Of a stretch of 64,000 bases of DNA, positions 27,482-36,193 are shown piece by piece (the stretch's first letter is position 1; each line of letters begins with the position of its first letter). The stretch lies in the NCBI RefSeq assembly GCF_008830225.1, contig NZ_WAIE01000001.1:62001-126000 (forward strand), in the 5' to 3' direction. The notes under the pieces were generated by a model. The model saw nothing but the letters and a program-made list of their open reading frames with translations, ran no database searches and had not been told where the DNA came from. Position numbers and translations under genes: made by a program. The DNA is from Pseudodesulfovibrio senegalensis (GTDB lineage Bacteria; Desulfobacterota; Desulfovibrionia; Desulfovibrionales; Desulfovibrionaceae).

Positions 27482-28159
27482 ATGGACCAGCATTCGGCCC
27501 TGATGGCCTTTACCGGCGACCCGGCCATCGGCCCTGAACAGGTGGCTGGCGTGGACGAGGCCGGGCGCGGTTGTCTTGCCGGCCCTGTGGTGGCCGGGGC
27601 CGTGATTCTGCCGCCCGAGTGGGATCTTTCCGGCCTGAACGATTCCAAGAAACTGACAGCGGCCAAGCGCGAAATCCTGTACGAAGGCATCCGCCAGCAA
27701 GCTGTTGCCTGGGCCGTGGGGCTTGCCTGGCCCGCCGAGGTGGACTCGATCAATATCCTTCAGGCCACGTTTCTGGCCATGTCCCGCGCGGTTAGTCACC
27801 TCGGCCATGTCCCGCGTCAGCTGCTGGTGGACGGCAACAAGACCATCCCGGAACACGCCTTCAGGCACGCGGGCGGGCAAAGCATTGCCCAGCGCGCCAT
27901 CGTGGGCGGCGACGGTCTGGTCCCGGCCATTTCCGCTGCCTCCATCATGGCCAAGACCTTTCGCGACCGGCTCATGACCCGGCTGGACCGCCGTTATCCG
28001 GGCTACGGCTTTTGCGAGCACATGGGCTACGGCACCAAGGCCCACTATGCGGCGCTGGAGTTGCTTGGCCCGTGCCGCATGCACCGCCTGACATTTCGCG
28101 GCGTGGTGCAGGAAAAGCAACAGCCGCAACAGTCGCAGGGGCTGCTGCCCGGCATGTAG
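27482..28159 (+). CDS. rnhB: Ribonuclease HII
   Basis: A 225-residue enzyme that cuts RNA in RNA-DNA hybrids and removes single ribonucleotides. The catalytic motif [18 protein letters not shown] gives the first Asp-Glu pair; LVDGNKTIP and [17 protein letters not shown] carry further active-site residues; the C-terminal [11 protein letters not shown] is typical. ATG 27482 follows CAGGGAGCACAT. The position after rplS is the usual one. Beyond it the conserved order stops and an AT-rich unrelated gene lies on the other strand. Confidence 0.95.
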   Translation: MDQHSALMAFTGDPAIGPEQVAGVDEAGRGCLAGPVVAGAVILPPEWDLSGLNDSKKLTAAKREILYEGIRQQAVAWAVGLAWPAEVDSINILQATFLAMSRAVSHLGHVPRQLLVDGNKTIPEHAFRHAGGQSIAQRAIVGGDGLVPAISAASIMAKTFRDRLMTRLDRRYPGYGFCEHMGYGTKAHYAALELLGPCRMHRLTFRGVVQEKQQPQQSQGLLPGM

Positions 28160-28202
28160 CGGATGAGTCCGCTGCCCTTCCGCACAGCTGGACGACATTT
28201 CC

Positions 28203-28255
28203 CCAAACGCACACGGCCCCGGACAGCATGACTGTCCGGGGCCGTGTGCGTTTGG
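28203..28255. terminator. Perfect 24-bp inverted repeat, probable bidirectional terminator
   Basis: Arm 28203-28226 is the exact reverse complement of arm 28232-28255, with a 5-base loop CATGA. There is only a TTT within the arm, no extended T-tract. It sits between rnhB and the convergent AT-rich gene, so it probably ends transcripts from both sides. Confidence 0.75.
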
Positions 28256-28261
28256 TCCGAG

Positions 28262-28906
28262 TCAGTTTGTATTTGTTTTACTCAGGCAATATAGTTCGCA
28301 AGCTAGTGAGCATATTCTCCACAAGTTGGTTAAAGTGATGATGATGAGAAAAACGCTCGCTATTGTTAATAAGAATTCAAATGATATGAAGTTCATGCTT
28401 TCTAAATTTGTCTTTTGAAAGGATAAAAATATCCCTGTTGCGAGTATCGTAGGTACAAATATGACTACGAAGCCCAATGTATAACTTGCTACCTTCATGA
28501 ATAAAGTACCACCCATAAAAAGTGTATATGTTCGTTCGATGGCAAAAGGGGAAGAACAATCGCACGGCAGATAGATTCCTGCTCTGTGAAAGTTAGCATT
28601 TTGGTGTTCGCATACAATTATGGCATATCCTGTAATGGTGTCGTCAATGTAAAGATACGATATGAGGAAGGATTGGAATATGAGGGCAAATAAAACACAA
28701 GATTCAGCGAGGATTCCTTTGCCGTGTAAGGCGGGGTCAAAGTAGAGGTAGAGCGTCAGTCCGAAAGTAAAAAGGGTACTAAGGATGGTTTTGTTCAGGC
28801 TTTGCTGTTTTGCCCAAAGTTGTTGCATGATTATCTTTATGTTTTCTCTGTCTTCTTCTTTTTTGAACATGCTGCTGTAATTGGTTTTTATTGCGCTTAA
28901 TCCCAT
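28262..28906 (-). CDS. AT-rich orphan membrane protein, unknown function
   Basis: A 214-residue protein with a charged N-terminal helix (MFKKEEDRENIKIIMQQLW) and four hydrophobic segments: about 38-56, 65-88, 128-160 and 175-195. No family motif is recognised. The ATG at 28906 has an excellent AAGGAG site. Base and codon use are sharply AT-rich against a GC-rich neighbourhood, a sign of recent transfer. A terminator hairpin starts only 8 bp upstream of the ribosome site, leaving no room for an ordinary promoter between them. It could be a small membrane effector or transport-related protein; I cannot decide. Confidence 0.7.
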   Translation of the reverse strand: MGLSAIKTNYSSMFKKEEDRENIKIIMQQLWAKQQSLNKTILSTLFTFGLTLYLYFDPALHGKGILAESCVLFALIFQSFLISYLYIDDTITGYAIIVCEHQNANFHRAGIYLPCDCSSPFAIERTYTLFMGGTLFMKVASYTLGFVVIFVPTILATGIFLSFQKTNLESMNFISFEFLLTIASVFLIIITLTNLWRICSLACELYCLSKTNTN

Positions 28907-28924
28907 GTTAGCTCCTTGGATAAA

Positions 28925-28965
28925 AGAAAAGCCCCTGTCAGCTTGTGGCTGGCAGGGGCTTTTCT
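28925..28965 (-). terminator. Strong hairpin ending the 29004-29519 transcript and forming the leader of the next gene
   Basis: An 18-bp stem (28925-28942 with 28948-28965, one G-T pair) has loop TTGTG. Read on the minus strand, GGGGCTTTTCT is followed by TTTATCC, then AAGGAG and the ATG of the next gene. Confidence 0.85.
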
Positions 28966-29003
28966 GGCAATTAGAAAAAGTGTGGTGCGTGTGCTTTCCG
29001 GTC

Positions 29004-29519
29004 TTATTTCCAGCCGTTCTTGTAGCAGAAAATGTGGCGGTTGGGGATGACCTTCACGGTGTGAAACTGGGCCTTGCGGGCTTCCTTGGCTGTCGCTCCG
29101 GAAGCCTCGAAGATTTTCTCCTTGTAGGAGAGCACCCCCACATAGGGAACGGTCTTGGATTTGGAACGGCGCACCTGACAGACCATGGATTCGGGGGCGA
29201 TGACGTGATAGCGGGCCTTGTATGTGCCGTCCGCCATTTTGGTGACCACCATGCGCGAGCGGGAAAAGCGGTGGTTGCGGTTCAGCGCGGAGATCTTGAC
29301 CCGGGCAAAGGACCGGAATGCCTTGTGCTGTTTGACGAGGTCCTCGTCCAGATATTGCGGCAGCTTCTTGGCCGTGACAGGCAAGGCCTTGTTCGCGGGG
29401 CGCGCAATGGCGATCTCCACGGTTTTGGCTTTGTCGTTGTTCGCGTCCTGCGCAAACGCGCAAACGCTCATGCCCAGAATGGCAACAAGCGTGAGAAGTA
29501 TGGAAAATCCGTTTTTCAT
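29004..29519 (-). CDS. Small exported protein, unknown function
   Basis: A 171-residue precursor with signal peptide MKNGFSILLTLVAILGMSVCAFA and mature start QDANNDK. The mature part is basic, with RSFARVKISALNRNHRFSRS, VCQVRRSKSKT and a C-terminal HIFCYKNGWK. Two cysteines remain after cleavage and could form a disulfide in the periplasm. No domain is recognised. A hairpin (29539-29568) separates it from the upstream OmpA-like gene, so it probably has its own promoter or relies on read-through. It is a lineage-restricted hypothetical as far as I can judge. Confidence 0.75.
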   Translation of the reverse strand: MKNGFSILLTLVAILGMSVCAFAQDANNDKAKTVEIAIARPANKALPVTAKKLPQYLDEDLVKQHKAFRSFARVKISALNRNHRFSRSRMVVTKMADGTYKARYHVIAPESMVCQVRRSKSKTVPYVGVLSYKEKIFEASGATAKEARKAQFHTVKVIPNRHIFCYKNGWK

Positions 29520-29531
29520 GACAGCCTCGTG

Positions 29532-29569
29532 AAAAAATGCGGGCCGGCCGGGGTTCCGGCCGACCCGCG
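29532..29569 (-). terminator. Intrinsic terminator of the VWA-OmpA gene
   Basis: A 13-bp stem with one mismatch (29539-29551 with 29556-29568) is followed on the minus strand by six Ts (29532-29537). Confidence 0.9.
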
Positions 29570-29579
29570 AATCATACGG

Positions 29580-30623
29580 CTACTTGGTGCGGATTTCAAC
29601 CCTTCTGTTGAGCCTGCGGCCTTCCTTGGTGCCGTTGTCGTACTTGGGATTGGTCTCGCCATATCCCTTGGCTTCCAGACGTCCGGAATCAATACCGTTC
29701 TCGATGAGCCATGCGGTCACGGAGTTGGCGCGGCGTTCGGAAAGGCCCTGGTTGTAGGCCTCGGCGCCGGTGGAGTCCGTGTGGCCCTCGATGAAGTAGC
29801 TGGCACCGGCATTGTCGTCCAGAATCATCTTGGCCTGTTCCAGAATGGGAATCATCTCGTCGGTGATCTGGTATTTGTCGAACCCGAAGTGCAGGTCAAA
29901 GGTGATGACCTCGGCGGCAGGAGCCATCGGTGCCGGTGCCGGAGCGTCGGCGACTTCTTCGTAGAAAACGTCGTTCACGTACTGGGCCAGCGTGGCGTCG
30001 CAGCTCAGGGATTCATAATCCGCATTCACGGAGCAGTTGGAAAGGGCGCGGATTCCGTCGATGGTCATCTGGCCTTTTGCGGAGTCCGCATAGCTGACCA
30101 CGTGGATGCACAGACGGTCACCGTATTGTGCATAGAGCTTCTTGGCCTGGACCACCGGGTCGACACCGATGTTGGACTCGCCGTCAGTGAAGATGATCAA
30201 CGCGGTGCGTCCGTTCAGCCCGGAGATGACCGGGGCGATATCCATGAGGCCTTCACCCATGGGGGTCTGGCGGCCGAAAATATCGAAATCGGAGTTGATG
30301 CTGGCCACGGCGTTTTTCATTTTGGCCTTGGAATACGGCGCGGGTGCCAGCTTGGACTGGAACGGCGCGACCATGAACAGCGATCCGTTGTATCCCAGTT
30401 CGGGAATCTGGTCGGACATGCGGGTCATGGTTTCCTTGGCCAGGTCCATTCTTTTCATGCCGGTATCGCCAAGAATCTGGGCCATGGAGCCGGACTGATC
30501 AACAAGGAAGATGAAGTTGTCGATTTTTTTTACCATCTTGGCGGAGGCCATTGCCGGGAACGCCAGCATGATGACCATGGCCGCGATAATGGCGGGACGA
30601 AGAGCTGTCTTGAACTTGATCAT
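29580..30623 (-). CDS. Exported VWA-domain protein with C-terminal OmpA-like peptidoglycan-binding domain
   Basis: A 347-residue precursor from ATG 30623, chosen for its AAAGGAGTTATTT site. The signal peptide covers about residues 1-30 (ending in the FPAMASA region). A von Willebrand A domain at about 35-235 has the metal-site motif D-x-S-x-S in FLVDQSGSM and the later IIFTDGESN. After a Pro/Ala linker, the OmpA domain at about 245-347 has YFIEGHTDSTGAEAYNQGLS and RRANSVTAWL, which hold the diaminopimelate-binding Asp and Arg. It probably anchors to peptidoglycan and presents a metal-dependent adhesion or protein-binding module in the periplasm. Confidence 0.9.
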   Translation of the reverse strand: MIKFKTALRPAIIAAMVIMLAFPAMASAKMVKKIDNFIFLVDQSGSMAQILGDTGMKRMDLAKETMTRMSDQIPELGYNGSLFMVAPFQSKLAPAPYSKAKMKNAVASINSDFDIFGRQTPMGEGLMDIAPVISGLNGRTALIIFTDGESNIGVDPVVQAKKLYAQYGDRLCIHVVSYADSAKGQMTIDGIRALSNCSVNADYESLSCDATLAQYVNDVFYEEVADAPAPAPMAPAAEVITFDLHFGFDKYQITDEMIPILEQAKMILDDNAGASYFIEGHTDSTGAEAYNQGLSERRANSVTAWLIENGIDSGRLEAKGYGETNPKYDNGTKEGRRLNRRVEIRTK

Positions 30624-30678
30624 AAATAACTCCTTTACGTTGGATTCATCGCACGGGGCGGTATGAAAACGGAAATTC

Positions 30679-30696
30679 TTACATATTCTGATGTAA
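30679..30696. promoter_or_regulatory. Perfect 6+6 inverted repeat TTACAT-N6-ATGTAA, possible operator
   Basis: The 18-bp element lies 56-73 bp upstream of the VWA-OmpA start, where its promoter should be. A TATAAT at 30728-30733 on the plus strand could belong to hldD. No regulator is assigned. Confidence 0.35.
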
Positions 30697-30890
30697 ACAA
30701 GTTTCATGCTCCATGCAACAGGACGGCTATAATAATAACGTGATTCCTGTCTGCCATGCATACAAAAAACCAACATATCCACTCCTTGCGAACCGGGCTG
30801 TAACAGCGTATAAAAATACGGTTTAAGCAAAGCGCGTCAGCAGCTTATGAGCCGGGGCGCACCAAAGGCACGCAAACGCAAGGAGCGGAT

Positions 30891-31868
30891 ATGTATATAG
30901 TCACGGGCGGGGCCGGGTTCATCGGCAGCGCGATGATCTGGAAACTCAACCAGTTGGGCATTGACGACATTCTTGTGGTGGACAATCTTTCCACCACGGA
31001 CAAGTGGAAGAATCTCGTGAACCTGCGCTACGAGGACTACCTGCATCGAGACCAGTTCTTCAAGTTCGTGGTTGAAGGGGACGATCCCTTCGAGACCGAG
31101 GCGGTCATCCACATGGGCGCCTGTTCCTCCACCACGGAACTGGACGCGGATTTTCTCATGGAAAACAATTACCGCTATACCCAGATGGTCTGCCGTTTCT
31201 GCATGCAGAACGATGCCCGGTTCATCAACGCCTCCAGCGCGGCAACCTACGGGGGCGGCGAGTTCGGCTTTGATGACGATCACGAGGGAATCAAGCGGCT
31301 CAAGCCGCTGAACATGTACGGCTATTCCAAGCAGCTGTTCGACCTCTGGGCACAGCGCGCCAATGTGCTGGACCGCATTGTCAGCCTCAAGTTCTTCAAC
31401 GTGTTCGGGCCCAACGAATACCACAAGGACGACATGCGCAGCGTTATCTGCAAGGCCTTCACCCAGATCAACGAAACCGGAAAGCTCAACCTGTTCAAGT
31501 CCTACCGGGACGACTATCCTCACGGCGGCCAGAAACGCGACTTCGTGTACATCAAGGACTGCGTGGACATCATGGCCTGGCTGCTGGAGAACCCGGAAGT
31601 GGGCGGCATCTTCAACGTGGGCACGGGCACGGCCCGCACGTGGAAGGATTTGGCCAACGCGGTTTTCGCGGCCATGGGCAAGGACCCGGAAATAGGGTTC
31701 ATTGAAATGCCCGAGGCCATCCGCGACAAGTATCAGTATTTTACCGAGGCGAACATGCAGAAGCTGCGCGATGCCGGGTACGCGACCCCCATGACCACCC
31801 TTGAGGACGCGGCCGCCGACTACGTGCAGAATTATCTGGCACAGGACGATCCCTATCTGAAGCCCTAG
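30891..31868 (+). CDS. hldD: ADP-L-glycero-D-manno-heptose-6-epimerase
   Basis: A 325-residue extended short-chain dehydrogenase/reductase. The NADP site is GGAGFIGSAM near the N-terminus, the catalytic region is NASSAATYG with Y-x3-K in MYGYSKQLFD, and FFNVFGPNEYHKDDMRS is specific to HldD. It makes the L,D-heptose donor for the LPS inner core. It heads a run with lptD, mutL and alr. ATG 30891 follows AAGGAGCGGAT. Confidence 0.95.
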   Translation: MYIVTGGAGFIGSAMIWKLNQLGIDDILVVDNLSTTDKWKNLVNLRYEDYLHRDQFFKFVVEGDDPFETEAVIHMGACSSTTELDADFLMENNYRYTQMVCRFCMQNDARFINASSAATYGGGEFGFDDDHEGIKRLKPLNMYGYSKQLFDLWAQRANVLDRIVSLKFFNVFGPNEYHKDDMRSVICKAFTQINETGKLNLFKSYRDDYPHGGQKRDFVYIKDCVDIMAWLLENPEVGGIFNVGTGTARTWKDLANAVFAAMGKDPEIGFIEMPEAIRDKYQYFTEANMQKLRDAGYATPMTTLEDAAADYVQNYLAQDDPYLKP

Positions 31869-31883
31869 GGCAACGAGGACCGT

Positions 31884-34265
31884 TTGAAACTTCGATCGCC
31901 ACGATACATCTCCCTGGCGGGCCTGATCGCCGCCCTGTTGCTTTGCCTGCCGCTTACCATGCTGGGCAAGGACAAGCGCGTGTCCGAAATCCAGCGCTAT
32001 GTGCGCGGCGCGGACCTGCCCACTACGCAGGAGACCGAGAAGTGGACCTTTGTGGCCGACAAGGTCAGCGGCAACCACACCAGCGAATACCTCGAGGCCG
32101 AGGGCAACTGCACGCTGGCCATGGGCGACGATTCGGTGCGTGCGGACTTTGCGCGGTATTATCAGGCCACGGGCTGGGTCTACCTTCGGGGTAACATCCG
32201 CGCCCGCTGGCAGGGGGATTTCCTTGAGGCGGACGAGGCCGAGTTCGACCTGAACAACATGCTGGGCTGGCTCAAGAACGGCCGTGTTTTCGTGGCCAAG
32301 CCCCATGTCTACGTGCAGGCCGAACACGTGGAGAAGCACCCCGGTGACACCTATACCTTCCGCAATGCCCAGGTGACCCGGTGCAGCGGCGAGACGCCCG
32401 CATGGTCGGTGACCGCCAGCCGGGGCGACATCAATCTTGACGGCAACGTGCGGGTCTATCACAGCGCGTTTCGCATCAAAAATATTCCCGTGGCCTACCT
32501 GCCCTATGCCAAGCTGCCCACGGGCCGCAAGCGGCAGAGCGGCTTTCTGCTGCCCGAAATCGGCTCCAGCTCCCGGCTCGGGTTCCGCCTGAACCTGCCG
32601 TACTACTGGGTCATCAACGACGAGGCCGACGCCACCTTTTACGAGAACTGGATGAGCAAGCGCGGTCTGATGCAGGGCGTGGAACTTCGCTATGCACCGG
32701 ACAGCAACACCAGGGGGCTGATGCTGGGCACATGGCTCAACGACAAGGAAGTGCACAAGAGCGAGTCGGACGAGAGCGACGATCTGGACAACGACGGCAT
32801 GACGCGTCCCAACCGCAACCGCTGGTGGGCCGTGGGCAAGTACGACGGCTGGCTCGGCAGTCCGCAATGGAAGCTCAAGGCGGATATCGATCTTGTTTCC
32901 GACCAGAATTACCTGCGCGAGTTCAAGAACGGCTCCACGGGCTTCACTTCCATGCGCGAGCAGTTCATCGAGCAGTTCGGGCGCGATATCGACGACATCG
33001 ACGATTCCAACCGCACCAGCCGCATTTATCTTTCCCGCAGTTGGGACCGTTTCGGCGTGGCCGGCAAGGTGGAATACCACCAGAATCTCGAATACATGAA
33101 CGGCAACGGCGATGACGACAAGGATCCTTCCATCCAGACCCTGCCGGAACTGGACGTCTTTGCCTGGAAGGACGCCATAGCCGGCACGCCGCTGGAGTTC
33201 GAGGGCGGGGCCAAGTATGATTTCTTTACCAGCAATTTCGGTCCCAAGGGCCATCGGCTGGACCTGAATCCGTCGTTCAGCCTGCCTGTGCGCACCCGCT
33301 ACCTGACGTTTATTCCCAAAGGCACGGTGCGCCAGACATGGTACTACACCGACAGTCAGGACGACACCGGCGAACGTGAGATTTCGCGTTTCAACGTGGA
33401 AGACAGCACGGACACGGAAACAGGGTTCAAGTCGCGCTTCAACTGGGAGGGCGGGTTCAGCCTGTTCTCGGAAATGGAACGCATCTACCAGCTCAACGAG
33501 CCTCTGCAGCCCACGCTTTCCAACGGTGGCACAAGCCGCTGGGTCAGCCTGCGCCATGCCATCACTCCCCGGGTGGAATACGCCTACAGCCCGAACCTCA
33601 CCGGCCAGTCCGAACTGCCGTATTTCGATTCGCGCGACCGGCTCACGGGAACCAACAAGGTCACCTATTCGCTGACCAACTCCTTTGACCGCAAGCTGCA
33701 ACGCGTGGTCATGGTGGCGGATGACGATGGCAACGAGGTTCCGGTACTCAAGACCGACTACAAGGATTTCCTGACCCTGCGGCTTGAGCAGTCCTACGAC
33801 CGCAACGAGGCCACGCGCAACGACATGCGTTCCACCTACGAGCGCCGACCTTTCTCGGACATTCTGGCCGAGGTCATGCTGCGTCCGGCAGAGCTGGTTT
33901 CCCTGTCGCTGCGGGCGTGGTACTCGCCCTATCTGGGCAGCATCACCGAGCATGAGCACCTGCTCAAGTTTTATCGGGACGATCTGGGCGAGATCTATGC
34001 CGGGCTCGATTTTCGCGAGCCCGTGGACGAGTATCTGCGTTACCGCGACGAGCGCATGACCATGTTGCGCCTTGGCGGCAAATGGAAATTTGCCAACAAC
34101 ATGGAAGTGGGCGTGGACTGGCGGCAGAATCTCGAGGACGGCCGCAACGTGGAAACAACCGTGGACCTGCGCTGGACCCGCGAATGTTACGACGTGATCC
34201 TGTACCTCAAGACCGAACCCGGCGACACCTCCTACGGCGTCAAGTTCGACCTTTTCAACTTCTGA
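31884..34265 (+). CDS. lptD: LPS-assembly protein LptD
   Basis: A 793-residue outer-membrane protein from TTG 31884, 15 bp after hldD. A signal peptide (LAGLIAALLLCLPLTMLG) precedes an OstA/LptA-like jellyroll at about 50-190 (DKVSGNHTSEYLEAEGNCTL, VYVQAEHVEKH) and a C-terminal barrel with alternating amphipathic strands ending KFDLFNF, a proper outer-membrane terminal Phe. LptD with LptE inserts LPS into the outer leaflet. Its pairing with hldD joins LPS core synthesis and export. Confidence 0.93.
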   Translation: MKLRSPRYISLAGLIAALLLCLPLTMLGKDKRVSEIQRYVRGADLPTTQETEKWTFVADKVSGNHTSEYLEAEGNCTLAMGDDSVRADFARYYQATGWVYLRGNIRARWQGDFLEADEAEFDLNNMLGWLKNGRVFVAKPHVYVQAEHVEKHPGDTYTFRNAQVTRCSGETPAWSVTASRGDINLDGNVRVYHSAFRIKNIPVAYLPYAKLPTGRKRQSGFLLPEIGSSSRLGFRLNLPYYWVINDEADATFYENWMSKRGLMQGVELRYAPDSNTRGLMLGTWLNDKEVHKSESDESDDLDNDGMTRPNRNRWWAVGKYDGWLGSPQWKLKADIDLVSDQNYLREFKNGSTGFTSMREQFIEQFGRDIDDIDDSNRTSRIYLSRSWDRFGVAGKVEYHQNLEYMNGNGDDDKDPSIQTLPELDVFAWKDAIAGTPLEFEGGAKYDFFTSNFGPKGHRLDLNPSFSLPVRTRYLTFIPKGTVRQTWYYTDSQDDTGEREISRFNVEDSTDTETGFKSRFNWEGGFSLFSEMERIYQLNEPLQPTLSNGGTSRWVSLRHAITPRVEYAYSPNLTGQSELPYFDSRDRLTGTNKVTYSLTNSFDRKLQRVVMVADDDGNEVPVLKTDYKDFLTLRLEQSYDRNEATRNDMRSTYERRPFSDILAEVMLRPAELVSLSLRAWYSPYLGSITEHEHLLKFYRDDLGEIYAGLDFREPVDEYLRYRDERMTMLRLGGKWKFANNMEVGVDWRQNLEDGRNVETTVDLRWTRECYDVILYLKTEPGDTSYGVKFDLFNF

Positions 34266-34280
34266 TTTCCCGGAGCCTTC

Positions 34281-36188
34281 ATGCCCGAACGTGCTTCCAT
34301 ACGCCCCCTGCCTCCTGCATTGCGCAACCAGATCGCGGCCGGCGAGGTTGTGGAGCGTCCGGCCAGCGTGGTCAAGGAGCTGGTGGAAAACAGTCTGGAT
34401 GCCGGTGCCGCGCGCGTGGACGTGACCCTGGAGCAGGGCGGGCGTTCGCTCATCGTGGTGCAGGACGATGGATTCGGCGTGCCTGCGGACGAGCTTGAGC
34501 TGGCCGTGACCCGCCACGCCACCAGCAAGATTCGCGAAGCTTCGGACCTCGTGTCCATCGGTTCGTTCGGGTTTCGGGGCGAGGCCCTGCCGAGCATTGC
34601 CTCGGTTTCGGATTTTCGCATGACCTCCAAGGCCGCGGACGCGGATGAAGCCTCGTTCATCGAGGTGCATGCGGGCGAGGTTCATGAGCAGGGGCCGGCC
34701 GCGCTGCCCGCCGGAACCCGCGTGGAAGTGCGCGGCCTGTTCGCCAATGTTCCGGCCCGGCTCAAGTTTTTGAAAACCGAGACAACGGAAAACAAGCGCT
34801 GCCACAACGCGCTCATGCGCATCAGCCTTGCGCACCCGGACGCGGGTTTTTCCCTGAACGTGAACGGCCGCGAGTCGTTTCGCCTGCCGCCCCGGCAGGA
34901 ACTGGCCGCACGCATCGGTGCGTTCTGGCCGTCCAGCGTGTGCGAGGGACTGCGCCCCTTTGACGTGCAGCGCGAGGATTACCGGGCCTTTGGGCTGGCC
35001 GGGCTGCCGTCCTTTGCCCAGAGCCGGGGCGACCGCATCCTGCTGTTCGTGAACGGGCGCCCGGTTTCGGACAAGGTCATGTTGCAGGCCGTGCGCCAGG
35101 CGTACCGGGGCATGCTGCTTTCACGCGAATATCCGCAGGTGCTGCTGTTTCTGGAGATGCCTGCGGATCAGGTGGACGTGAACGTGCACCCGGCCAAGAT
35201 GGAAGTGCGCTTCGTGGACGAGAGCGCGGTGTTCGCCACCATTCGCCGGGCCGTGATGCAGGCGGTTTCCGATCCTGTCGGCGGGATGTCTTCCGGCAGC
35301 GACATGCCGGAGCGTACGCATCAGGGCGGCGGTGTTTCCGCGGAATCCCCGGCCCCCTATGGCACAGGCGTGCTGGTGCCGGACAATGACGGCGAATCCG
35401 TTCATGCGCTCGAACCGCGCGCGCCGCAGGCCGACCCGCTCGGCGGCCCGGGGTTTTCCACTTACCGCGAATTCAAGGCAATGGTGCCCGATCCCGTTGC
35501 TCGGCACGCGGACCTGCCGCTGGCCATGGATAAGCCTGCGGAACACCGCGTCGAACCGCAGCAGGGAGGCGTTCAGGTCGATCCCGGAGCGCATGCTTCC
35601 GATTTTTCCCCGGCCCGCAGCGCACAACCCGTGAAACTGGCCGGGACCGACATCACCTATCTGGGCCAGTTCGCGGATACCTACCTGATCATCAAGCAGG
35701 GCGGGCAACTCATGCTGGTGGACCAGCACGCCGCTCATGAGCGGGTTCTGCTGCACGTCATGCGCGCCCGGCGCACCAGCGGAGATTCACAGCCGCTGGC
35801 CATGCCCCTTGAGATGGCCCTGCATCCCAGCGAGGCCGAGCAGTTGCAGGAAATATGGGGCGAACTGCGCGCCATGGGATTCCTGCTGGAAATGGACGGC
35901 ACGCATCGGGTGCTGGTCAAGGGCATTCCGCCCACGCTGGAAACCGGCCGGGCCCGCGAATACCTGACCGATGCGCTGGCCTGCAAGTCCGGCGGTCTGG
36001 AAGACCTGTGGACCATGCTGTCCTGCAAGTCGGCCATCAAGGCCGGGCAGCCCCTGGCCCACGACGAGGTCATGGCCCTGCTCGAGGCCTGGCTGGCCAC
36101 GCCCGACCATGATTTCTGCCCGCACGGACGGCCTGCGGTCATCCGGTGGACCGCGGGTGATCTGGAACGGCTTTTCAAACGAAAGTGA
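34281..36188 (+). CDS. mutL: DNA mismatch repair protein MutL
   Basis: A 635-residue GHKL ATPase. N-terminal motifs are complete: RNQIAAGEVVERPASVVKEL, ENSLDAGA, DDGFGV, ATSKI and GFRGEALPSIASV. The C-terminal domain has the endonuclease-type motif start D481-Q-H-A-A-H-E487, but the expected Glu five residues later is H492. CPHGRP near the end is intact, and SCKSAIKAGQ matches the ACR-type motif. MutL couples MutS mismatch recognition to strand incision. It is linked to lptD (15-bp gap) and alr. Confidence 0.95.
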   Translation: MPERASIRPLPPALRNQIAAGEVVERPASVVKELVENSLDAGAARVDVTLEQGGRSLIVVQDDGFGVPADELELAVTRHATSKIREASDLVSIGSFGFRGEALPSIASVSDFRMTSKAADADEASFIEVHAGEVHEQGPAALPAGTRVEVRGLFANVPARLKFLKTETTENKRCHNALMRISLAHPDAGFSLNVNGRESFRLPPRQELAARIGAFWPSSVCEGLRPFDVQREDYRAFGLAGLPSFAQSRGDRILLFVNGRPVSDKVMLQAVRQAYRGMLLSREYPQVLLFLEMPADQVDVNVHPAKMEVRFVDESAVFATIRRAVMQAVSDPVGGMSSGSDMPERTHQGGGVSAESPAPYGTGVLVPDNDGESVHALEPRAPQADPLGGPGFSTYREFKAMVPDPVARHADLPLAMDKPAEHRVEPQQGGVQVDPGAHASDFSPARSAQPVKLAGTDITYLGQFADTYLIIKQGGQLMLVDQHAAHERVLLHVMRARRTSGDSQPLAMPLEMALHPSEAEQLQEIWGELRAMGFLLEMDGTHRVLVKGIPPTLETGRAREYLTDALACKSGGLEDLWTMLSCKSAIKAGQPLAHDEVMALLEAWLATPDHDFCPHGRPAVIRWTAGDLERLFKRK

Positions 36189-36193
36189 TTGCC

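Noticed and set aside
30837-34835. A 1332-residue open frame on the minus strand opposite hldD and lptD
   Set aside because: It is a high-GC shadow frame: no domain, no ribosome site, and it crosses gene boundaries, while both plus-strand genes are clear families.
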